From Sphaerochaetaceae bacterium (lineage in GTDB: Bacteria > Spirochaetota > Spirochaetia > Sphaerochaetales > Sphaerochaetaceae): 64,000 nucleotides of DNA. Location of the stretch: the NCBI GenBank assembly GCA_024405015.1, contig JAKSPE010000004.1:1-64000 (forward strand). Reading direction: 5' to 3'. A program made the position numbers and the translations under genes. Positions 35,301 to 45,652 of the stretch are shown piece after piece (the stretch's first letter is position 1; each line of letters starts with the position of its first letter). The notes beneath the pieces were generated by a model. The model was not told the DNA's origin and did not search any database. It saw nothing but the letters and a program-made list of their open reading frames with translations.

Positions 35301-35826
35301 GAGCGCAACAATGGAGCAGATCGAGTACAAGATGAAGGAGGCTGGTCTTCCAATCACATCCAAGACCACACTCTACGACGGAAGAACCGGTGTTGCATTC
35401 GTCAACCCAGTATTCTGCGGATACATCTATTACCTCAAACTGCACCACCTTGTTGATGACAAGATGCATGCAAGAAGTACTGGTCCATATTCACTGGTCA
35501 CACAGCAGCCTCTCGGTGGAAAGGCTCAGTTCGGTGGTCAGAGACTTGGAGAGATGGAGGTCTGGGCACTCGAGGCCTATGGTGCCGCCAACAACTTGCA
35601 GGAGCTGCTCACCATCAAGTCTGATGACATGAACGGACGTGTAAAGATCTATGAGAGCATCGTCAAGGGCGAGCCATCATCCAATGCTGGTATGCCTGAG
35701 GCATTCAATGTTCTTGTTCAGGAAATCCGTGGTCTCGCACTGGATATGAGCGTTTATGACTCCAAGGGTAAGCAGGTTGCCCTTACGGAGCGCGATGAAG
35801 AGATCATCAACAAGAAGGGTCTTTGA
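32320..35826 (+). CDS. rpoB: DNA-directed RNA polymerase beta subunit
   Basis: 1168-aa beta subunit. The rifampicin region reads [18 protein letters not shown] then TALGSGG (near residues 468-490). Relative to E. coli, N518 is Ile and S531 is Thr; both D516 and H526 are kept. [11 protein letters not shown], the nucleotide-site [13 protein letters not shown] and the C-terminal clamp region are normal. It is transcribed with rpoC, 15 bp apart. Spirochaetes are known for natural rifampicin tolerance linked to position 531, so the Thr fits. Confidence 0.98.
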   Translation: MVAKGKPINRTYIGADFDEVCELPDLIGIQKDSYENFLQSNRLRAGQPVDDKCGLEEVFRSIFPIDGPNGEMSLRYESYSLDFDNIKFSETECKKKGRTYSVPLRAVISLALSANDELREKEIFLGDIPLMTDRGTFIINGAERVVVSQIHRSPGVIFTNEKGVYSSRIIPYRGSWLEFEIDEKKHVIAAKIDRKKRILGTLFLRAIGYNTREKIIEAFYATKSMELTQENKGEFDGMYPAKDVYAKIEGNDEKVFQAGTPLNANDIEKLIEYGVTSLEVVDMEAENSLHSDMVLNCFAIEESKYTNSGVSDEPTKDEVLSTIYSVLMPGEMITTERGERELPEMFFSQRRYDLGAVGRYKLHKKFYAGDEDSEFDENLTVLTPDDIVNTMKFLIKVFIHEESIDDIDHLGNRRVRSVGELLQQQLKAAFSRMERIAKDRMNTNPEAAKPQDLISNKPVVAAIKEFFGSSQFSQFMDQINPLAELTHKRRLTALGSGGLNRDRAGFEVRDVHYTHYGRMCPIETPEGPNIGLIVSLANYTRINKYGFLETPYRKVIDGKVSSEVKYLDAYDEERYFIAQGNAKIRKDGTFADKDVPVRNKGDYSTRHPEEIKYMDVSPKQVVSVAASLIPFLEHDDANRALMGSNMQRQAVPLLFPEAPRVGTGMETKAAYDSGVLIKAKRGGKVTYVSSTRIDITVDPSECEIEGEVDTYEVQKFQRTNQDTCFTQTPIVSNGQIVQKGTVIADGPATDRGDLALGRNILVGFVPWNGYNYEDAVLISERVIKEDIYTSIHIHEFATDIRETKLGPEKLTRDIPNTSEKMLEMLDEEGIVKIGTMVHPGHILVGKVTPKSESDTTPEFKLLNSIFGEKAKEVRDTSLKVPHGTEGIVIDIQRLKKSESDELPPGVEETIKVLIATKRKLRQGDKMAGRHGNKGVVSRILPEEDMPFMEDGTPLDVCLNPLGVPSRMNIGQLMETQLGWAAVKLDEWYSSPVFQSATMEQIEYKMKEAGLPITSKTTLYDGRTGVAFVNPVFCGYIYYLKLHHLVDDKMHARSTGPYSLVTQQPLGGKAQFGGQRLGEMEVWALEAYGAANNLQELLTIKSDDMNGRVKIYESIVKGEPSSNAGMPEAFNVLVQEIRGLALDMSVYDSKGKQVALTERDEEIINKKGL

Positions 35827-35841
35827 TTCGGGGAGCTGTAG

Positions 35842-38800
35842 ATGAAAGATATACAAGATTTCGATAGTGTAATGATTAAGCTGGCTTCACCAGACCAGAT
35901 CAAGGCTTGGTCCTATGGTGAGGTCAAGAAGCCAGAAACCATTAATTACAGAACTCTCAGACCAGAGAGAGAAGGCCTTTTCTGCGAGAAGATCTTCGGA
36001 ACCACAAAGGAATGGGAATGCTACTGCGGAAAGTTCAAGTCTATCCGCTACAAGGGTGTCGTCTGTGATCGCTGCGGTGTTGAGGTAACAAACGTCAAGG
36101 TCCGCCGTGAGAGAATGGGACACATCACCCTTGCTTCCCCAGTATCACACATCTGGTACTACAGAAGCGTTCCATCAAGAATGAGTCTTCTTCTCGACAT
36201 CTCCAAGACCGCTCTCCAGAGCATCCTCTACTACGAGAAGTACATCGTCATCAATCCAGGTTCCAGTGAAACCGGACTGAAGTACAAGCAGCTTCTCACA
36301 GAAGAGGAGTACCTCAAGGCACATGAGGCACATGGTGACTCCTTCACAGCAATGATGGGTGCTGAGGCAATCAGAATCCTCCTTGCTGACCTTGATCTCA
36401 AGGCACTGAGCGTTGAGCTTCGCCAGCAGATGAAGGAGAAGGGATCCAAGACAGCTGACAAGCGCCTTCTCAAGAGAATTGAGGTTGTTGAGAACTTCAG
36501 AGACAGTGACAACCGTCCTGAGTGGATGATCCTCACAGTCATCCCTGTCATCCCACCAGATCTCAGACCTATGGTCCAGCTCGATGGTGGAAGATTCGCA
36601 ACAAGTGACCTCAATGACCTTTACAGAAGAGTCATCAACAGAAATAACAGACTCCAGCGCCTGATTGGCCTTCACGCTCCTGACATCATCGTCAGAAACG
36701 AGAAGAGAATGCTCCAGGAAGCAGTAGACGCACTGTTCGACAACTCCAAGCGCAAGCGTGGTGCCGTCAAGGGTGCAAACAGCAGACCTCTCAAGTCTCT
36801 GTCCGATATGCTCAAGGGTAAGCAGGGACGTTTCAGACAGAACCTGCTCGGTAAGCGTGTCGACTACTCCGGACGTTCCGTTATTGTTGTCGGACCAGAG
36901 CTCAGAATGCACCAGTGTGGTGTTCCATCCAAGATGGCTCTTGAGCTGTTCAAGCCGTTCCTCATGAAGAAGCTTGTCCAGAGCGGTCTCGCATCCAACG
37001 TCAAGAAGGCAAAGACTCTCGTAGAGCAGGAGACCAGCGATGTCTGGGCAGTCCTTGATGAAGTCGTCAAGGAGCATCCAGTCATGCTCAACCGTGCTCC
37101 TACACTGCACAGACTTGGAATCCAGGCATTCGAGCCTGTCCTCGTCGATGGTAAGGCCCTCAAGCTCCACCCACTCGTATGTCACGCATTCAACGCTGAC
37201 TTCGATGGTGACCAGATGGCTATTCACGTACCATTGACACAGGCAGCCCAGCTCGAGTGTTGGACTCTGATGCTCAGTACAACAAACCTCCTCGACCCTG
37301 CAAACGGTAAGCCAATCGTTTACCCATCACAGGATATGGTTCTTGGTATCAACTACCTCACAAGAGCCAAGAATGATGACAAGGGCGACGGACGTTACTT
37401 TGATAATATTGATGAGATCCAGATGGCAATCGAAGCCGGAAGCCTCTCATACAACGCAAAGATCGGTTACACACTCCCAGATGGCACAAGATTCACCTAT
37501 CCAAAGGATCCTGAGGATTACACAACTGCTGGAAGACTCATCTTCTTCGAGCACCTTCCAAAGGTTGAGGGAATCACATTCAAGGATTGTAACAAGCTCT
37601 TCGGAGACAAGCAGCTCAAGCAGCTCATCTCACTGGCTATGAAGAGAGACAGAAACTCTGTTGCTGTCGAGCTCTGTGATGCCATCAAGGATGTCGGTTA
37701 CAAGTATGCTACCATCTTCGGAGCCACAATCGGTCTTTCAGACATGATCGTTCCAGAGTCCAAGAAGGAACTTGTTGAAGCAGCCAATGCAAAGCAGTCC
37801 GAGGTTCTGGATCAGTACCACAACGGTCAGATCACACAGGAAGAGCGTTACAACAGACTGATCGACATCTGGTCACAGACCAACGAGCAGCTTGCTGACG
37901 AGCTCATGGCCAAGCTCAGACAGAGCCAGAACGGATTCAACCCTCTGTTCCTCATGGCCGATTCCGGTGCTCGAGGTTCCAAGACCCAGATCAGACAGCT
38001 TGGTGGTATGCGAGGACTCATGTCCAAGCCAAACGGCGACATCATCGAGTTCCCGATCAAGTCAAACTTCAAGGAAGGACTTTCCATCATCGAGTTCTTC
38101 ATTTCAACAAACGGTGCTCGTAAGGGACTTTCCGATACAGCTCTCAAGACTGCTGAGGCCGGTTACCTTACCAGAAGACTTGTTGATATCTCTCAGGATG
38201 TCGTCATCAACGAAGAGGACTGTGGAACAATCAATGGTATTGTCAAGACAGCCATCAAGGATGGCGATGAGGTGATCCAGTCTCTCGCAGACCGCATCAC
38301 TGGACTCTATACTCTGGAGAATGTCCTGAACCCTAACACTGGAGAGGTCATCGTCCCAATCGACCATGAGATCTCTGATGAAGAGGCAAAGGCCATCGAA
38401 GAGGCAGGTGTTGAGTCCGTTCTGGTCAGAACCGTTCTCACCTGTGAGGCAAAGCATGGTGTCTGTAAGAAGTGCTATGGTAGAAACCTTGCAACCAACA
38501 AGCCGGTTAACGTTGGTGAGGCTGTCGGTATCGTCGCTGCCCAGTCCATTGGACAGCCTGGTACACAGCTGACCATGAGAACCTTCCACGTTGGTGGTAC
38601 AGCTTCCACAAGCGCTGAGGAGAACAAGCTCACCTTCAAGCATCCTGTCTATACAACAAAGATCACAGGAAGCACAGTCGTCCGTGAGGAAGATGGTGCA
38701 TGCCTGTTCACAAGAAAGGGACATATCTCCTATAGAAACGTTCTCGATGAGTTCGCTCTCGATGAGAACACAGTTCTTGCAGAGAATGTCGTAGATGGAG

Positions 38801-40185
38801 TCAAGATCCCAGGCAACTCCGTCGTCTGCACAAAGGCCGGTGAGCCATGTGTCTGTTCCGTCAAGGGCGGACTGGTCAAGGTCCTTGAGGACAAGGTTAT
38901 CGTCCTCGCTGCAGAAGAGAAGGTTGATGCCAAGACAGGTTCCATCCTGCTCGTTGGTGAGAACCAGTACATCGCAACCGGTGATGCTGTCATCTCCTTC
39001 GACCCATTCTCAGAGCCAATCATCTCTGAGTTCGACGGTATGGCACGCTTTGCTGACCTCACTTTGGGTACCACACTCCTGAAGGAAGTCAACGAGGAAA
39101 CCGGTACAGTCGGATACAAGGTCACAGACCATACACTGGACAACGTTGAGCCTAGAATCGAGATTGTCGATGCCGATGGTAACCTCTGCGCTTCCTACCT
39201 CTTGCCAGGTTCCTCCTACATCCAGGTTGGAGACGGTGAGATGGTCGTCAAGGGCCAGGTCATGGCAAGACTGCTCATGGGTTCCGTCAAGACAAAGGAT
39301 ATTACAGGTGGTCTTCCAAGAGTCGGAGAGCTGTTCGAGGCACGTAAGCCTAGAAACATCGCCGTTCTTGCTCAGGCCAGCGGTGTCGTCAAGTACGGCA
39401 AGATTGAGAAGGGTAAGAGAGTCATCATCGTTACCGACGAGTTCGGTAAGGAATACAAGCACTCCATCCTCCTTGGTAAGCACATCCTTGTCAGAGAAGG
39501 CGACCACGTTGAGGCAGCTGAGAGACTTTGTGACGGTAACATCGATCCACATGACATCCTGGCAATCTCCGGTGAGAACATGCTCCAGCAGTTCCTCCTT
39601 GGTGAAGTTCAGGAAGTCTACAGAATGCAGGGTGTAGACATCAACGACAAGCACCTTGGCATTGTTGTCAGACAGATGCTCAGAAAGGTCGAGATCCTGA
39701 AGGTCGGTGACACCAAGTTCATCCTCGGACAGAAGGTAGACAAGTACCGCTTCCACGAGGAGAACGCAAGGGTCATGGCAGAAGGTGGTACACCAGCAAT
39801 CGCAAGACCTTGCCTGCTCGGTATTACCAACGCTTCCCTGTCCATTGACTCCTTCATCAGTGCCGCTTCCTTCCAGGAGACCACCAAGGTCTTGACAAAC
39901 GCAGCAATTGCTGGTAGTAGAGATGAATTGCGTGGACTTAAGGAAAACGTCATCATCGGACACCTCATCCCGGCTGGTACTGGTATGAAGTGCTACAGAG
40001 ACGTCAAGCTTAAGGACGAGGATTCTCTGGAGCTTAGCGACAGAGTGGAATCTGTAATGAGTGCAAGAGCACAGGAAGACATTGCAGATCTGGCAGATAT
40101 GTCAGCCGAGGATGACGATGAGGATCTCATTGGCGGAGAAGAGGTCTACGAGGCCGAAGAATTCGTCGGTGATGACGAGGAGTAA
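35842..40185 (+). CDS. rpoC: DNA-directed RNA polymerase beta' subunit
   Basis: 1447-aa beta' subunit. The N-terminal zinc site is CYCGKF...VCDRCG (near 60-80). The catalytic magnesium loop [12 protein letters not shown] lies near 450. The bridge helix/trigger loop region has [19 protein letters not shown], and the second zinc site is [14 protein letters not shown]. The protein ends in a very acidic tail rich in Asp and Glu. GGGGAG precedes the start. Confidence 0.98.
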   Translation: MKDIQDFDSVMIKLASPDQIKAWSYGEVKKPETINYRTLRPEREGLFCEKIFGTTKEWECYCGKFKSIRYKGVVCDRCGVEVTNVKVRRERMGHITLASPVSHIWYYRSVPSRMSLLLDISKTALQSILYYEKYIVINPGSSETGLKYKQLLTEEEYLKAHEAHGDSFTAMMGAEAIRILLADLDLKALSVELRQQMKEKGSKTADKRLLKRIEVVENFRDSDNRPEWMILTVIPVIPPDLRPMVQLDGGRFATSDLNDLYRRVINRNNRLQRLIGLHAPDIIVRNEKRMLQEAVDALFDNSKRKRGAVKGANSRPLKSLSDMLKGKQGRFRQNLLGKRVDYSGRSVIVVGPELRMHQCGVPSKMALELFKPFLMKKLVQSGLASNVKKAKTLVEQETSDVWAVLDEVVKEHPVMLNRAPTLHRLGIQAFEPVLVDGKALKLHPLVCHAFNADFDGDQMAIHVPLTQAAQLECWTLMLSTTNLLDPANGKPIVYPSQDMVLGINYLTRAKNDDKGDGRYFDNIDEIQMAIEAGSLSYNAKIGYTLPDGTRFTYPKDPEDYTTAGRLIFFEHLPKVEGITFKDCNKLFGDKQLKQLISLAMKRDRNSVAVELCDAIKDVGYKYATIFGATIGLSDMIVPESKKELVEAANAKQSEVLDQYHNGQITQEERYNRLIDIWSQTNEQLADELMAKLRQSQNGFNPLFLMADSGARGSKTQIRQLGGMRGLMSKPNGDIIEFPIKSNFKEGLSIIEFFISTNGARKGLSDTALKTAEAGYLTRRLVDISQDVVINEEDCGTINGIVKTAIKDGDEVIQSLADRITGLYTLENVLNPNTGEVIVPIDHEISDEEAKAIEEAGVESVLVRTVLTCEAKHGVCKKCYGRNLATNKPVNVGEAVGIVAAQSIGQPGTQLTMRTFHVGGTASTSAEENKLTFKHPVYTTKITGSTVVREEDGACLFTRKGHISYRNVLDEFALDENTVLAENVVDGVKIPGNSVVCTKAGEPCVCSVKGGLVKVLEDKVIVLAAEEKVDAKTGSILLVGENQYIATGDAVISFDPFSEPIISEFDGMARFADLTLGTTLLKEVNEETGTVGYKVTDHTLDNVEPRIEIVDADGNLCASYLLPGSSYIQVGDGEMVVKGQVMARLLMGSVKTKDITGGLPRVGELFEARKPRNIAVLAQASGVVKYGKIEKGKRVIIVTDEFGKEYKHSILLGKHILVREGDHVEAAERLCDGNIDPHDILAISGENMLQQFLLGEVQEVYRMQGVDINDKHLGIVVRQMLRKVEILKVGDTKFILGQKVDKYRFHEENARVMAEGGTPAIARPCLLGITNASLSIDSFISAASFQETTKVLTNAAIAGSRDELRGLKENVIIGHLIPAGTGMKCYRDVKLKDEDSLELSDRVESVMSARAQEDIADLADMSAEDDDEDLIGGEEVYEAEEFVGDDEE

Positions 40186-40205
40186 TCCCCTCAACGTCAT
40201 AGCTG

Positions 40206-40324
40206 ATCTCGGTATGAGATAAAAGGTCGGGCGCCCTTGGGCGTCCGGCATGGCCTTTGGGCCGAGTGCCATTCGTATGGATGGCATATTTGCGTACATG
40301 GCAGTTGTTCCGTCTTGGACGGAA
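40206..40324 (+). promoter_or_regulatory. Multi-hairpin leader of rpsL
   Basis: Successive hairpins: ATCTC/GAGAT (40206-40220), CGGGCGCCC/GGGCGTCCG (40228-40247), GGCA...GGCC/GGCC...TGCC (40247-40270, competing with TGCCAT/ATGGCA) and TTCCGTC/GACGGAA (40308-40324). They fill the gap between rpoC and rpsL. The overlap of two helices could allow a switch. A ligand such as a ribosomal protein is inference. Confidence 0.5.
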
Positions 40325-40351
40325 GCGTCGTGTACGGTGAGGAGTAGCATA

Positions 40352-40726
40352 ATGCCTACAATTAACCAACTGATCAGAAAAGGTCGTACACAGGTTACAC
40401 ACAAGACAAAGTCTCCAGCATTGGAAGGCTGCCCACAGAAGCGTGGTGTCTGCACAAAGGTTATGACAGTAACCCCTAAGAAGCCTAACTCAGCTCTGAG
40501 AAAGGTTGCTCGTGTACGTCTCTCAAACGGAATCGAAGTAACAGCTTACATCCCTGGTATCGGACACAACCTCCAGGAGCACTCAGTTGTTCTTATCCGT
40601 GGTGGAAGAGTAAAGGACCTTCCTGGTGTACGTTATCACATCATTCGTGGTACTAAGGATACACAGGGTGTCAACGACAGAAAGAGAAGCCGCTCCAAGT
40701 ACGGTACAAAGAAGCCAAAGGCTTGA
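40352..40726 (+). CDS. rpsL: 30S ribosomal protein S12
   Basis: 124-aa decoding-centre protein. [15 protein letters not shown] and [14 protein letters not shown] carry the lysines altered in streptomycin resistance, both wild type. The start at 40352 follows GAGGAG; a longer in-frame start upstream runs through the hairpin leader. Confidence 0.97.
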   Translation: MPTINQLIRKGRTQVTHKTKSPALEGCPQKRGVCTKVMTVTPKKPNSALRKVARVRLSNGIEVTAYIPGIGHNLQEHSVVLIRGGRVKDLPGVRYHIIRGTKDTQGVNDRKRSRSKYGTKKPKA

Positions 40727-40741
40727 TAGGGAGGTATCTGT

Positions 40742-41212
40742 ATGTCAAGAAGAACAAATGCACCTGTTAGAGAAGTCCTTCCGGATTCAGTATACAACAG
40801 CACAGTCGTTGAGAAGTTCATTAACCGCATGATGCTCGATGGTAAGAAGTCCGTCAGCACACGCATTCTCTACGATGCAATGAAGATCATGGGTGAGAAG
40901 ACCGGTGAAGCTCCACTTGATGTCTTTAGCAAGGCCCTCGACAACGTCAAGCCTGTCGTTGAGGTCAAGTCAAAGAGAGTTGGTGGTGCAACATATCAGG
41001 TTCCTACCGAGATCCGCGAGCCAAGACGTGAAGCCCTGGCAATGAGATGGCTTATCGCTGCAGCTAGAAGCCGCGCTGGTAAGTCCATGAGCGAGAAGCT
41101 CGCTGCTGAGCTCCTTGATGCATATGCAAACACAGGATCAGCTTTCAAGAAGAAGGAAGATATGCACAGAATGGCAGAAGCCAACAAGGCTTTCAGCCAC
41201 ATCAGATTCTAA
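40742..41212 (+). CDS. rpsG: 30S ribosomal protein S7
   Basis: 156-aa S7, assembly protein of the 30S head. [31 protein letters not shown] and the [10 protein letters not shown] helix are standard. It ends the str transcript, because a strong terminator follows and fusA does not. Confidence 0.97.
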   Translation: MSRRTNAPVREVLPDSVYNSTVVEKFINRMMLDGKKSVSTRILYDAMKIMGEKTGEAPLDVFSKALDNVKPVVEVKSKRVGGATYQVPTEIREPRREALAMRWLIAAARSRAGKSMSEKLAAELLDAYANTGSAFKKKEDMHRMAEANKAFSHIRF

Positions 41213-41233
41213 TTTCTTCAAGAATCTTTTCAG

Positions 41234-41266
41234 AGAGTCCGAATTCAGCTTTCGGACTCTTTTTTT
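41234..41266 (+). terminator. Terminator after rpsG
   Basis: AGAGTCCGAA (41234-41243) pairs with TTCGGACTCT (41251-41260), and the stem runs into eight T. Confidence 0.9.
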
Positions 41267-41342
41267 ATCTCTTTTTGAGATGGGCTTGGGGATGGCAGAA
41301 CCAGGAGTCCTTTCCTGTGTTGTTGATCTTTTCACTTGGGAC

Positions 41343-41424
41343 AATGCAGGAGTTTTTCTCAAATTTTTTCAAAAACTCAGCGTAATGCAGGAGTTTTTCT
41401 TAATTTTTACTCAAAACACAGCAT
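41343..41424. repeat. Two tandem 41-bp repeats
   Basis: Units at 41343-41383 and 41384-41424 both begin AATGCAGGAGTTTTTCT, continue T-rich and end CTCA/ACA-like. The first also forms a GAGTTTTT/AAAAACTC hairpin. No spacer/repeat pattern of a CRISPR is present. Confidence 0.6.
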
Positions 41425-41457
41425 CCAGATAATTCCCCGAACTTTCCGTGAAGAGCC
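41416..41457 (+). repeat. Dispersed repeat B, copy 2
   Basis: Shares ACACAGCATC and the CCCCGA...TTTCCGTGAAGA block with the - strand of 5225-5177. TTTTTTATCTCTTTTTG follows directly; the same string follows the rpsG terminator at 41259, another local duplication. Confidence 0.6.
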
Positions 41458-41491
41458 TTTTTTATCTCTTTTTGGAAATCGCAGTGACAGG

Positions 41492-41659
41492 CAGATGTAT
41501 CTGGTTTTCACGTTTTCTATAGAAGCAGGTCAAATTGCTGGGGCAGAATAGTAATGTTACTATAGAAGAGATTTCCAAATGGGTATGAGTATAGAAAACG
41601 TCACTATCTGGGGCTTTAGTAGGAGTTTACTATCCCCATTTGAAATTCACTAGAGCCCC
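41492..41659. repeat. Nested inverted repeats in the rpsG-SGNH spacer
   Basis: Palindromes CAGAT-GT-ATCTG (41492-41503) and ATAGTAA-TG-TTACTAT (41548-41563). Long-range pairs are ACGTTTTCTATA (41510-41521) with TATAGAAAACGT (41590-41601), CAAATGGG (41576-41583) with CCCATTTG (41635-41642), and GGGGCTTTAGT (41610-41620) with ACTAGAGCCCC (41649-41659). No ORF of note. It may be a degenerate mobile repeat or a structured RNA. Confidence 0.5.
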
Positions 41660-41765
41660 GCCATGGTTACTGTTACCGATAACTAGTGCATCAAAATGAA
41701 TAATCCTTGCTATTTCCTTCCTTCCGCTTCGGTGCTATCCCTTGAGGCATACGGAGGACAGCTTC

Positions 41766-42455
41766 ATGCAGAAGATCAGTATTCTAGGCGATTCCATTCT
41801 CAAGGGTGTTCAGCTTGATGACAACAGTAGACGATATGTGATAAGCGATGAGCTTGGCTTTGATGCCATCGCAGAGAGGGCAGGACTTACCGTGAGAAAC
41901 TTCAGCAAGTTCGGCTGCACCATCACAAAGGCCTGGTCCTATGTGCAGAACATGTTCGCAAAGATTGATGCTGACCTTGTGTTCATGGACTTCGGCGGTA
42001 ACGACTGTGACTTCAATTGGCAGGCTATCGCAGAGTCTCCACTGGATCTCCATAAGCCGAATACTGACTATTCTGAGTTCGTCACCACGTATGGCAACCT
42101 AGTCAGCTACATGAAGGCCAGAAGGGCACTTCCTGTGCTTTCCACACTGGTGCCTGTCCAAAGTGACATGTACATGGACTACATCTGCAGGACAAAAGGT
42201 CTGGACAAGGCTGCTATCACAAAGTGGATTGCCAACGGAAACTGTGTTGAGCACTACCAGCAGATGTACTCAGATGCCATCCGAAAAGTGGCTTCTGACA
42301 ATGAGATTCCTTTGGTTGATATCCGTGAGGCTTTTCGTGAAGAGCGCAATGTGAAGGCCCTTATGTGTGCTGACGGCATCCATCCGAACAAGAGAGGACA
42401 GCGGGTCATCCGCGACTGTTTTGCGTCATTTATTGACGATTATATTGCCCTCTAA
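41766..42455 (+). CDS. SGNH/GDSL-family hydrolase
   Basis: 229-aa esterase/lipase-like protein. Block I GDS near residue 8 has the nucleophile Ser, block III is GGND near 78, and block V DGIHPN near 206 has the catalytic Asp and His. There is no signal peptide, so it is probably cytoplasmic. Such enzymes remove acyl or acetyl groups from sugars or lipids; the substrate is unknown. The start at 41766 follows GGAGG. It is an odd guest in the place where fusA usually lies. Confidence 0.82.
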   Translation: MQKISILGDSILKGVQLDDNSRRYVISDELGFDAIAERAGLTVRNFSKFGCTITKAWSYVQNMFAKIDADLVFMDFGGNDCDFNWQAIAESPLDLHKPNTDYSEFVTTYGNLVSYMKARRALPVLSTLVPVQSDMYMDYICRTKGLDKAAITKWIANGNCVEHYQQMYSDAIRKVASDNEIPLVDIREAFREERNVKALMCADGIHPNKRGQRVIRDCFASFIDDYIAL

Positions 42456-42496
42456 AAGGGTTTCACAAAAGAAATTAGACTTTGTTTACCGAGTGC

Positions 42497-42525
42497 TTGA
42501 CATAATCTTAGCTTTGGTCTATATT
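42497..42525 (+). promoter_or_regulatory. Strong tuf promoter
   Basis: TTGACA (42497-42502), a 17-bp spacer and TATATT (42520-42525), which is near consensus. It drives tuf and probably the S10 block. Confidence 0.85.
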
Positions 42526-42532
42526 GACCAAG

Positions 42533-42812
42533 GTGTCTCGCCACTGGTATGCCCTAAAAGTATCAGGAGAGTGAGATTCTAGAGCCAAACCAATCATTTT
42601 AGGGGTGATAAGGTGGTTCCAGAAACACGGTTTTTTTCCAACTTGTGCTATGTCACGGTCCATGACGATGGGCTTTTGACCTCTGGATTCCTTCTTTTTA
42701 TTATCCACTAACAATATAGGTTTGTCTCAATGGTAAGTAGGTAAAGGCTTTGTGCCTTTAGAGCACATTCTTATTTTTTTGGATTTGTGACGAAAAAGGT
42801 CACAAGGAGGAC
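42533..42812 (+). promoter_or_regulatory. Long structured leader of tuf
   Basis: About 280 nt of untranslated leader. CCCTAAAA (42552-42559) can pair with TTTTAGGG (42597-42604). TAAAGGC/GCCTTTA forms a hairpin near 42742-42761. TTGTGAC (42785-42791) pairs with GTCACAA (42799-42805), and this stem touches the GGAGG at 42806-42810. The last hairpin could govern ribosome access. No known riboswitch class is recognised. Confidence 0.5.
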
Positions 42813-42815
42813 ATG

Positions 42816-44006
42816 ATGGCAAAAGAAAAGTTCGAGAGAACCAAGCCACACGTAAACGTTGGTACTATCGGTCACGTTGACCATGGTAAAACAACTCTCA
42901 CAGCTGCAATCACAATGTATTGCGCTAGAAAGTTCGGTGACAAGCTTCTGAACTACGATGAGATCGACAATGCTCCAGAAGAGAAGGCAAGAGGAATCAC
43001 CATCAACACAAGACACGTTGAGTATCAGTCTGATAACAGACACTATGCTCACGTTGACTGCCCGGGCCACGCTGACTACATCAAGAACATGATCACTGGT
43101 GCTGCACAGATGGACGGAGCTGTTATCGTTGTTGCTGCTGATGACGGTGCTAAGGCTCAGACAAAGGAGCACATCCTTCTCGCAAGACAGGTTGGTGTAC
43201 CAGCAATCATCGTTTTCATCAACAAGTGTGATATGGTTGACGACCCAGAGCTCGCAGACCTCGTTGAAGAAGAGATGAGAGATCTCCTCAACAGCTACGG
43301 TTTCGATGGCGACAACTGCCCAGTTATCAAGGGTTCTGCTTACAAGGCAATGACAGAGGGCGACAACCCAGAGTCAACAAAGTGCATCCAGGAGCTCCTC
43401 GACGCTATGGACGCTTACATCCCACTCCCAGCAAGAGCTACAGATCTTCCATTCCTTATGCCAATTGAGGACATCTTCTCAATCTCCGGTCGTGGAACAG
43501 TTGTTACAGGAAGAGTTGAGCGTGGTGTTATCCATGTTAACGATCCAGTTCAGATCGTTGGTATCAAGGAGACACGTGATACAGTTTGTACAGGTGTTGA
43601 GATGTTCAACAAGCTTCTTGATGAAGGTCAGGCTGGTGATAACATCGGTGCTCTTCTCAGAGGTGTTGACAAGAAGGAAGTTGTCAGAGGACAGGTTCTT
43701 GCAAAGCCAAAATCAATCACACCACACACAAAGTTCGTTGGTACAGTTTACGTTCTTTCCAAGGAAGAAGGTGGAAGACACAGCGCATTCGTTGCTGGTT
43801 ACAGACCACAGTTCTACTTCAGAACAACTGATATCACAGGTACAGTCACACTTCCTGAAGATGTTCACATGGTTATGCCTGGTGACCACACCGACATCAT
43901 CGTTGAGCTGATTCACCCAGTTGCTATGGACCAGGGTCTCAGATTCGCTATCCGTGAGGGTGGTAGAACAGTTGCTTCCGGTCAGGTAACAAAGATTATT
44001 GAGTAA
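42816..44006 (+). CDS. tuf: Elongation factor Tu
   Basis: 396-aa EF-Tu. G1 [10 protein letters not shown]2 RGITINT, G3 DCPGHADY and G4 NKCD are intact. The switch-proximal segment usually DGPMPQT is DGAKAQT. ATG occurs at 42813 and 42816; the second gives the usual [12 protein letters not shown] and better spacing to GGAGG. It is the first gene of the S10-spc-alpha block here, with its own promoter. Confidence 0.97.
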   Translation: MAKEKFERTKPHVNVGTIGHVDHGKTTLTAAITMYCARKFGDKLLNYDEIDNAPEEKARGITINTRHVEYQSDNRHYAHVDCPGHADYIKNMITGAAQMDGAVIVVAADDGAKAQTKEHILLARQVGVPAIIVFINKCDMVDDPELADLVEEEMRDLLNSYGFDGDNCPVIKGSAYKAMTEGDNPESTKCIQELLDAMDAYIPLPARATDLPFLMPIEDIFSISGRGTVVTGRVERGVIHVNDPVQIVGIKETRDTVCTGVEMFNKLLDEGQAGDNIGALLRGVDKKEVVRGQVLAKPKSITPHTKFVGTVYVLSKEEGGRHSAFVAGYRPQFYFRTTDITGTVTLPEDVHMVMPGDHTDIIVELIHPVAMDQGLRFAIREGGRTVASGQVTKIIE

Positions 44007-44021
44007 TTGAAATTCGAATGT

Positions 44022-44061
44022 CTTGTCTGGGCTCTGCTGCCCAGACAAGGCCTGATTTTTT
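44022..44061 (+). terminator. Attenuator between tuf and rpsJ
   Basis: CTTGTCTGGGC (44022-44032) pairs perfectly with GCCCAGACAAG (44039-44049). Six T follow after 6 nt, next to the rpsJ Shine-Dalgarno sequence. The offset T-run suggests partial termination, lowering S10 operon mRNA relative to tuf. Confidence 0.6.
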
Positions 44062-44070
44062 GGAGGAAAA

Positions 44071-44379
44071 ATGGCTAACGATAGAATTCGCGTTAGACTG
44101 AGAGGTTTCGATGTTGAGCTCGTTGAACAGAGCGCAATGTCAATTGTACAGACAGTTGTTAAGGCCGGAGCAAAGGTTTCCGGACCAGTACCTCTCCCAA
44201 CCCGTATTAATAAGATCACTGTTCTGAAGTCACCGTTCGTCAACAAGAAGTCACGCGAACAGTTTGAGATGAGAACACACAAGAGATTGATCGATATTTT
44301 GGATCCTACAGACAAGGTTATGGAAGCTCTCATGAAGCTTGAGCTGCCAGCTGGTGTTGATGTAGAGATAAAGCAGTAA
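44071..44379 (+). CDS. rpsJ: 30S ribosomal protein S10
   Basis: 102-aa S10, also the partner of NusB/NusG in antitermination. [27 protein letters not shown] holds the standard loop region (split here by position about 47-73). TTGGAGG precedes the start. Confidence 0.97.
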   Translation: MANDRIRVRLRGFDVELVEQSAMSIVQTVVKAGAKVSGPVPLPTRINKITVLKSPFVNKKSREQFEMRTHKRLIDILDPTDKVMEALMKLELPAGVDVEIKQ

Positions 44380-44390
44380 TGAGGTAAGAG

Positions 44391-45005
44391 ATGTTAGGGC
44401 TTATCGGAAAGAAAGTTGGCATGACACAGGTCTTTGACGAGAAAGGCAAACTGACCCCTGTCACTGTCATTAAGATTGAAGGCAACGTAGTTGTTGCGGA
44501 GAGAACTGAGGACAAGAATGGCTACAAGGCTACAGTCCTTGGAACTGGCGAGATGAAGGCCAGCCGCGCAACAAAGCCATATGCCGGACAGTTCAATGGC
44601 GATGCACTTAAGACTCTCATGGAGTTCCGCGATTATGACAAGGAAGTCCAGGTCGGAGATGTTCTTGGTGTTGACCTCTTCAACGATGTCAGATTCGTTG
44701 ATGTCACAGGAACTTCCAAAGGTAAGGGCTATCAGGGTGGTATGAAGCGTCACGGTTTCGGCGGTGGTCGCGCAACCCACGGTTCAAAGTTCCACAGAGA
44801 TTTGGGTGGTACAGCAATGTCATCAACACCATCAAGAACCTTCAAGGGTAAGAAGATGGCTGGTCACATGGGTTTTGAGAGAGTCACAGTTCAGAACCTC
44901 AGAGTTGTCCGTGTTGATGAGAACCTGCAGGTTCTTATGGTCAAGGGTGCTATCCCTGGTCCAGCAGCAAGTGTTGTTGTAGTAAAGAAAGCGGTTAAGA
45001 AGTAA
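44391..45005 (+). CDS. rplC: 50S ribosomal protein L3
   Basis: 204-aa L3. The start [16 protein letters not shown] and the [15 protein letters not shown] loop near the peptidyl-transferase centre are typical. It lies 11 bp after rpsJ. Confidence 0.97.
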   Translation: MLGLIGKKVGMTQVFDEKGKLTPVTVIKIEGNVVVAERTEDKNGYKATVLGTGEMKASRATKPYAGQFNGDALKTLMEFRDYDKEVQVGDVLGVDLFNDVRFVDVTGTSKGKGYQGGMKRHGFGGGRATHGSKFHRDLGGTAMSSTPSRTFKGKKMAGHMGFERVTVQNLRVVRVDENLQVLMVKGAIPGPAASVVVVKKAVKK

Positions 45006-45013
45006 GAGGCGTC

Positions 45014-45643
45014 ATGATGGAAGCAAAAGTTTTTTCAGTAAACGGCAAAGAAATCAAGACCATCGAGCTCAATCCAGATGTTTTCGGAATTGAGGTTAGT
45101 GATGGTTCTATCTATCACGCTGTAAACAATGAGCTTGCCAACCGCCGCGTTGGTACCGCATGTACTAAGACACGTGCTGAAGTTAATTACAGCAATACTA
45201 AGCCTTTCAAGCAGAAGGGAACTGGTAATGCCAGAAGAGGTGACAAGAAGTCTCCTATCATGGTCGGTGGCGGAACAATTTTCGGACCGAAGCCAAGAGA
45301 CTACAGCTACACACTTCCAAAGAAGGTGAAGCGCCTTGCTATGAAGTCACTCCTTTCTCTTTCTGTTCAGGAAGAGCGCTTGGTTCTGGTTGAGGATTTC
45401 ACATGTGAGAACGGTAAGACAAAGGAAGTTGTCGCAGTTCTCAAGAATTTCGTTGAGGACGGCAAGAGAACAGTTCTCATCATGAAGAATGATGATGCAA
45501 TGATCCGCCGTGCCGCAAAGAACATCCCTTACCTGCATGTTCTTGCTTATGACAAGCTTTCCGCAAAGGAGCTCCTTTATGGTAAGAAGGTTGTCATGCT
45601 TGAGACTGCAGCAAAGAACCTTAACGAGTTCTACGGCGACTAA
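45014..45643 (+). CDS. rplD: 50S ribosomal protein L4
   Basis: 209-aa L4. The exit-tunnel loop QKGTGNARRGDKKSPIMVGGG near 72-92 is where macrolide resistance changes occur; the sequence looks ordinary. In E. coli L4 represses this operon. Two adjacent ATG codons (45014, 45017) are possible starts. Confidence 0.95.
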   Translation: MMEAKVFSVNGKEIKTIELNPDVFGIEVSDGSIYHAVNNELANRRVGTACTKTRAEVNYSNTKPFKQKGTGNARRGDKKSPIMVGGGTIFGPKPRDYSYTLPKKVKRLAMKSLLSLSVQEERLVLVEDFTCENGKTKEVVAVLKNFVEDGKRTVLIMKNDDAMIRRAAKNIPYLHVLAYDKLSAKELLYGKKVVMLETAAKNLNEFYGD

Positions 45644-45652
45644 GAGGTGACT

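Noticed and set aside
41343-41424. CRISPR-like tandem repeat
   Set aside because: The two 41-bp units are directly adjacent with no unique spacers and there are no cas genes.
42742-42780. Terminator inside the tuf leader (AAAGGC hairpin and later T-run)
   Set aside because: The T-run is about 13 nt beyond the stem, too far for a standard intrinsic terminator; kept only as part of the structured leader.
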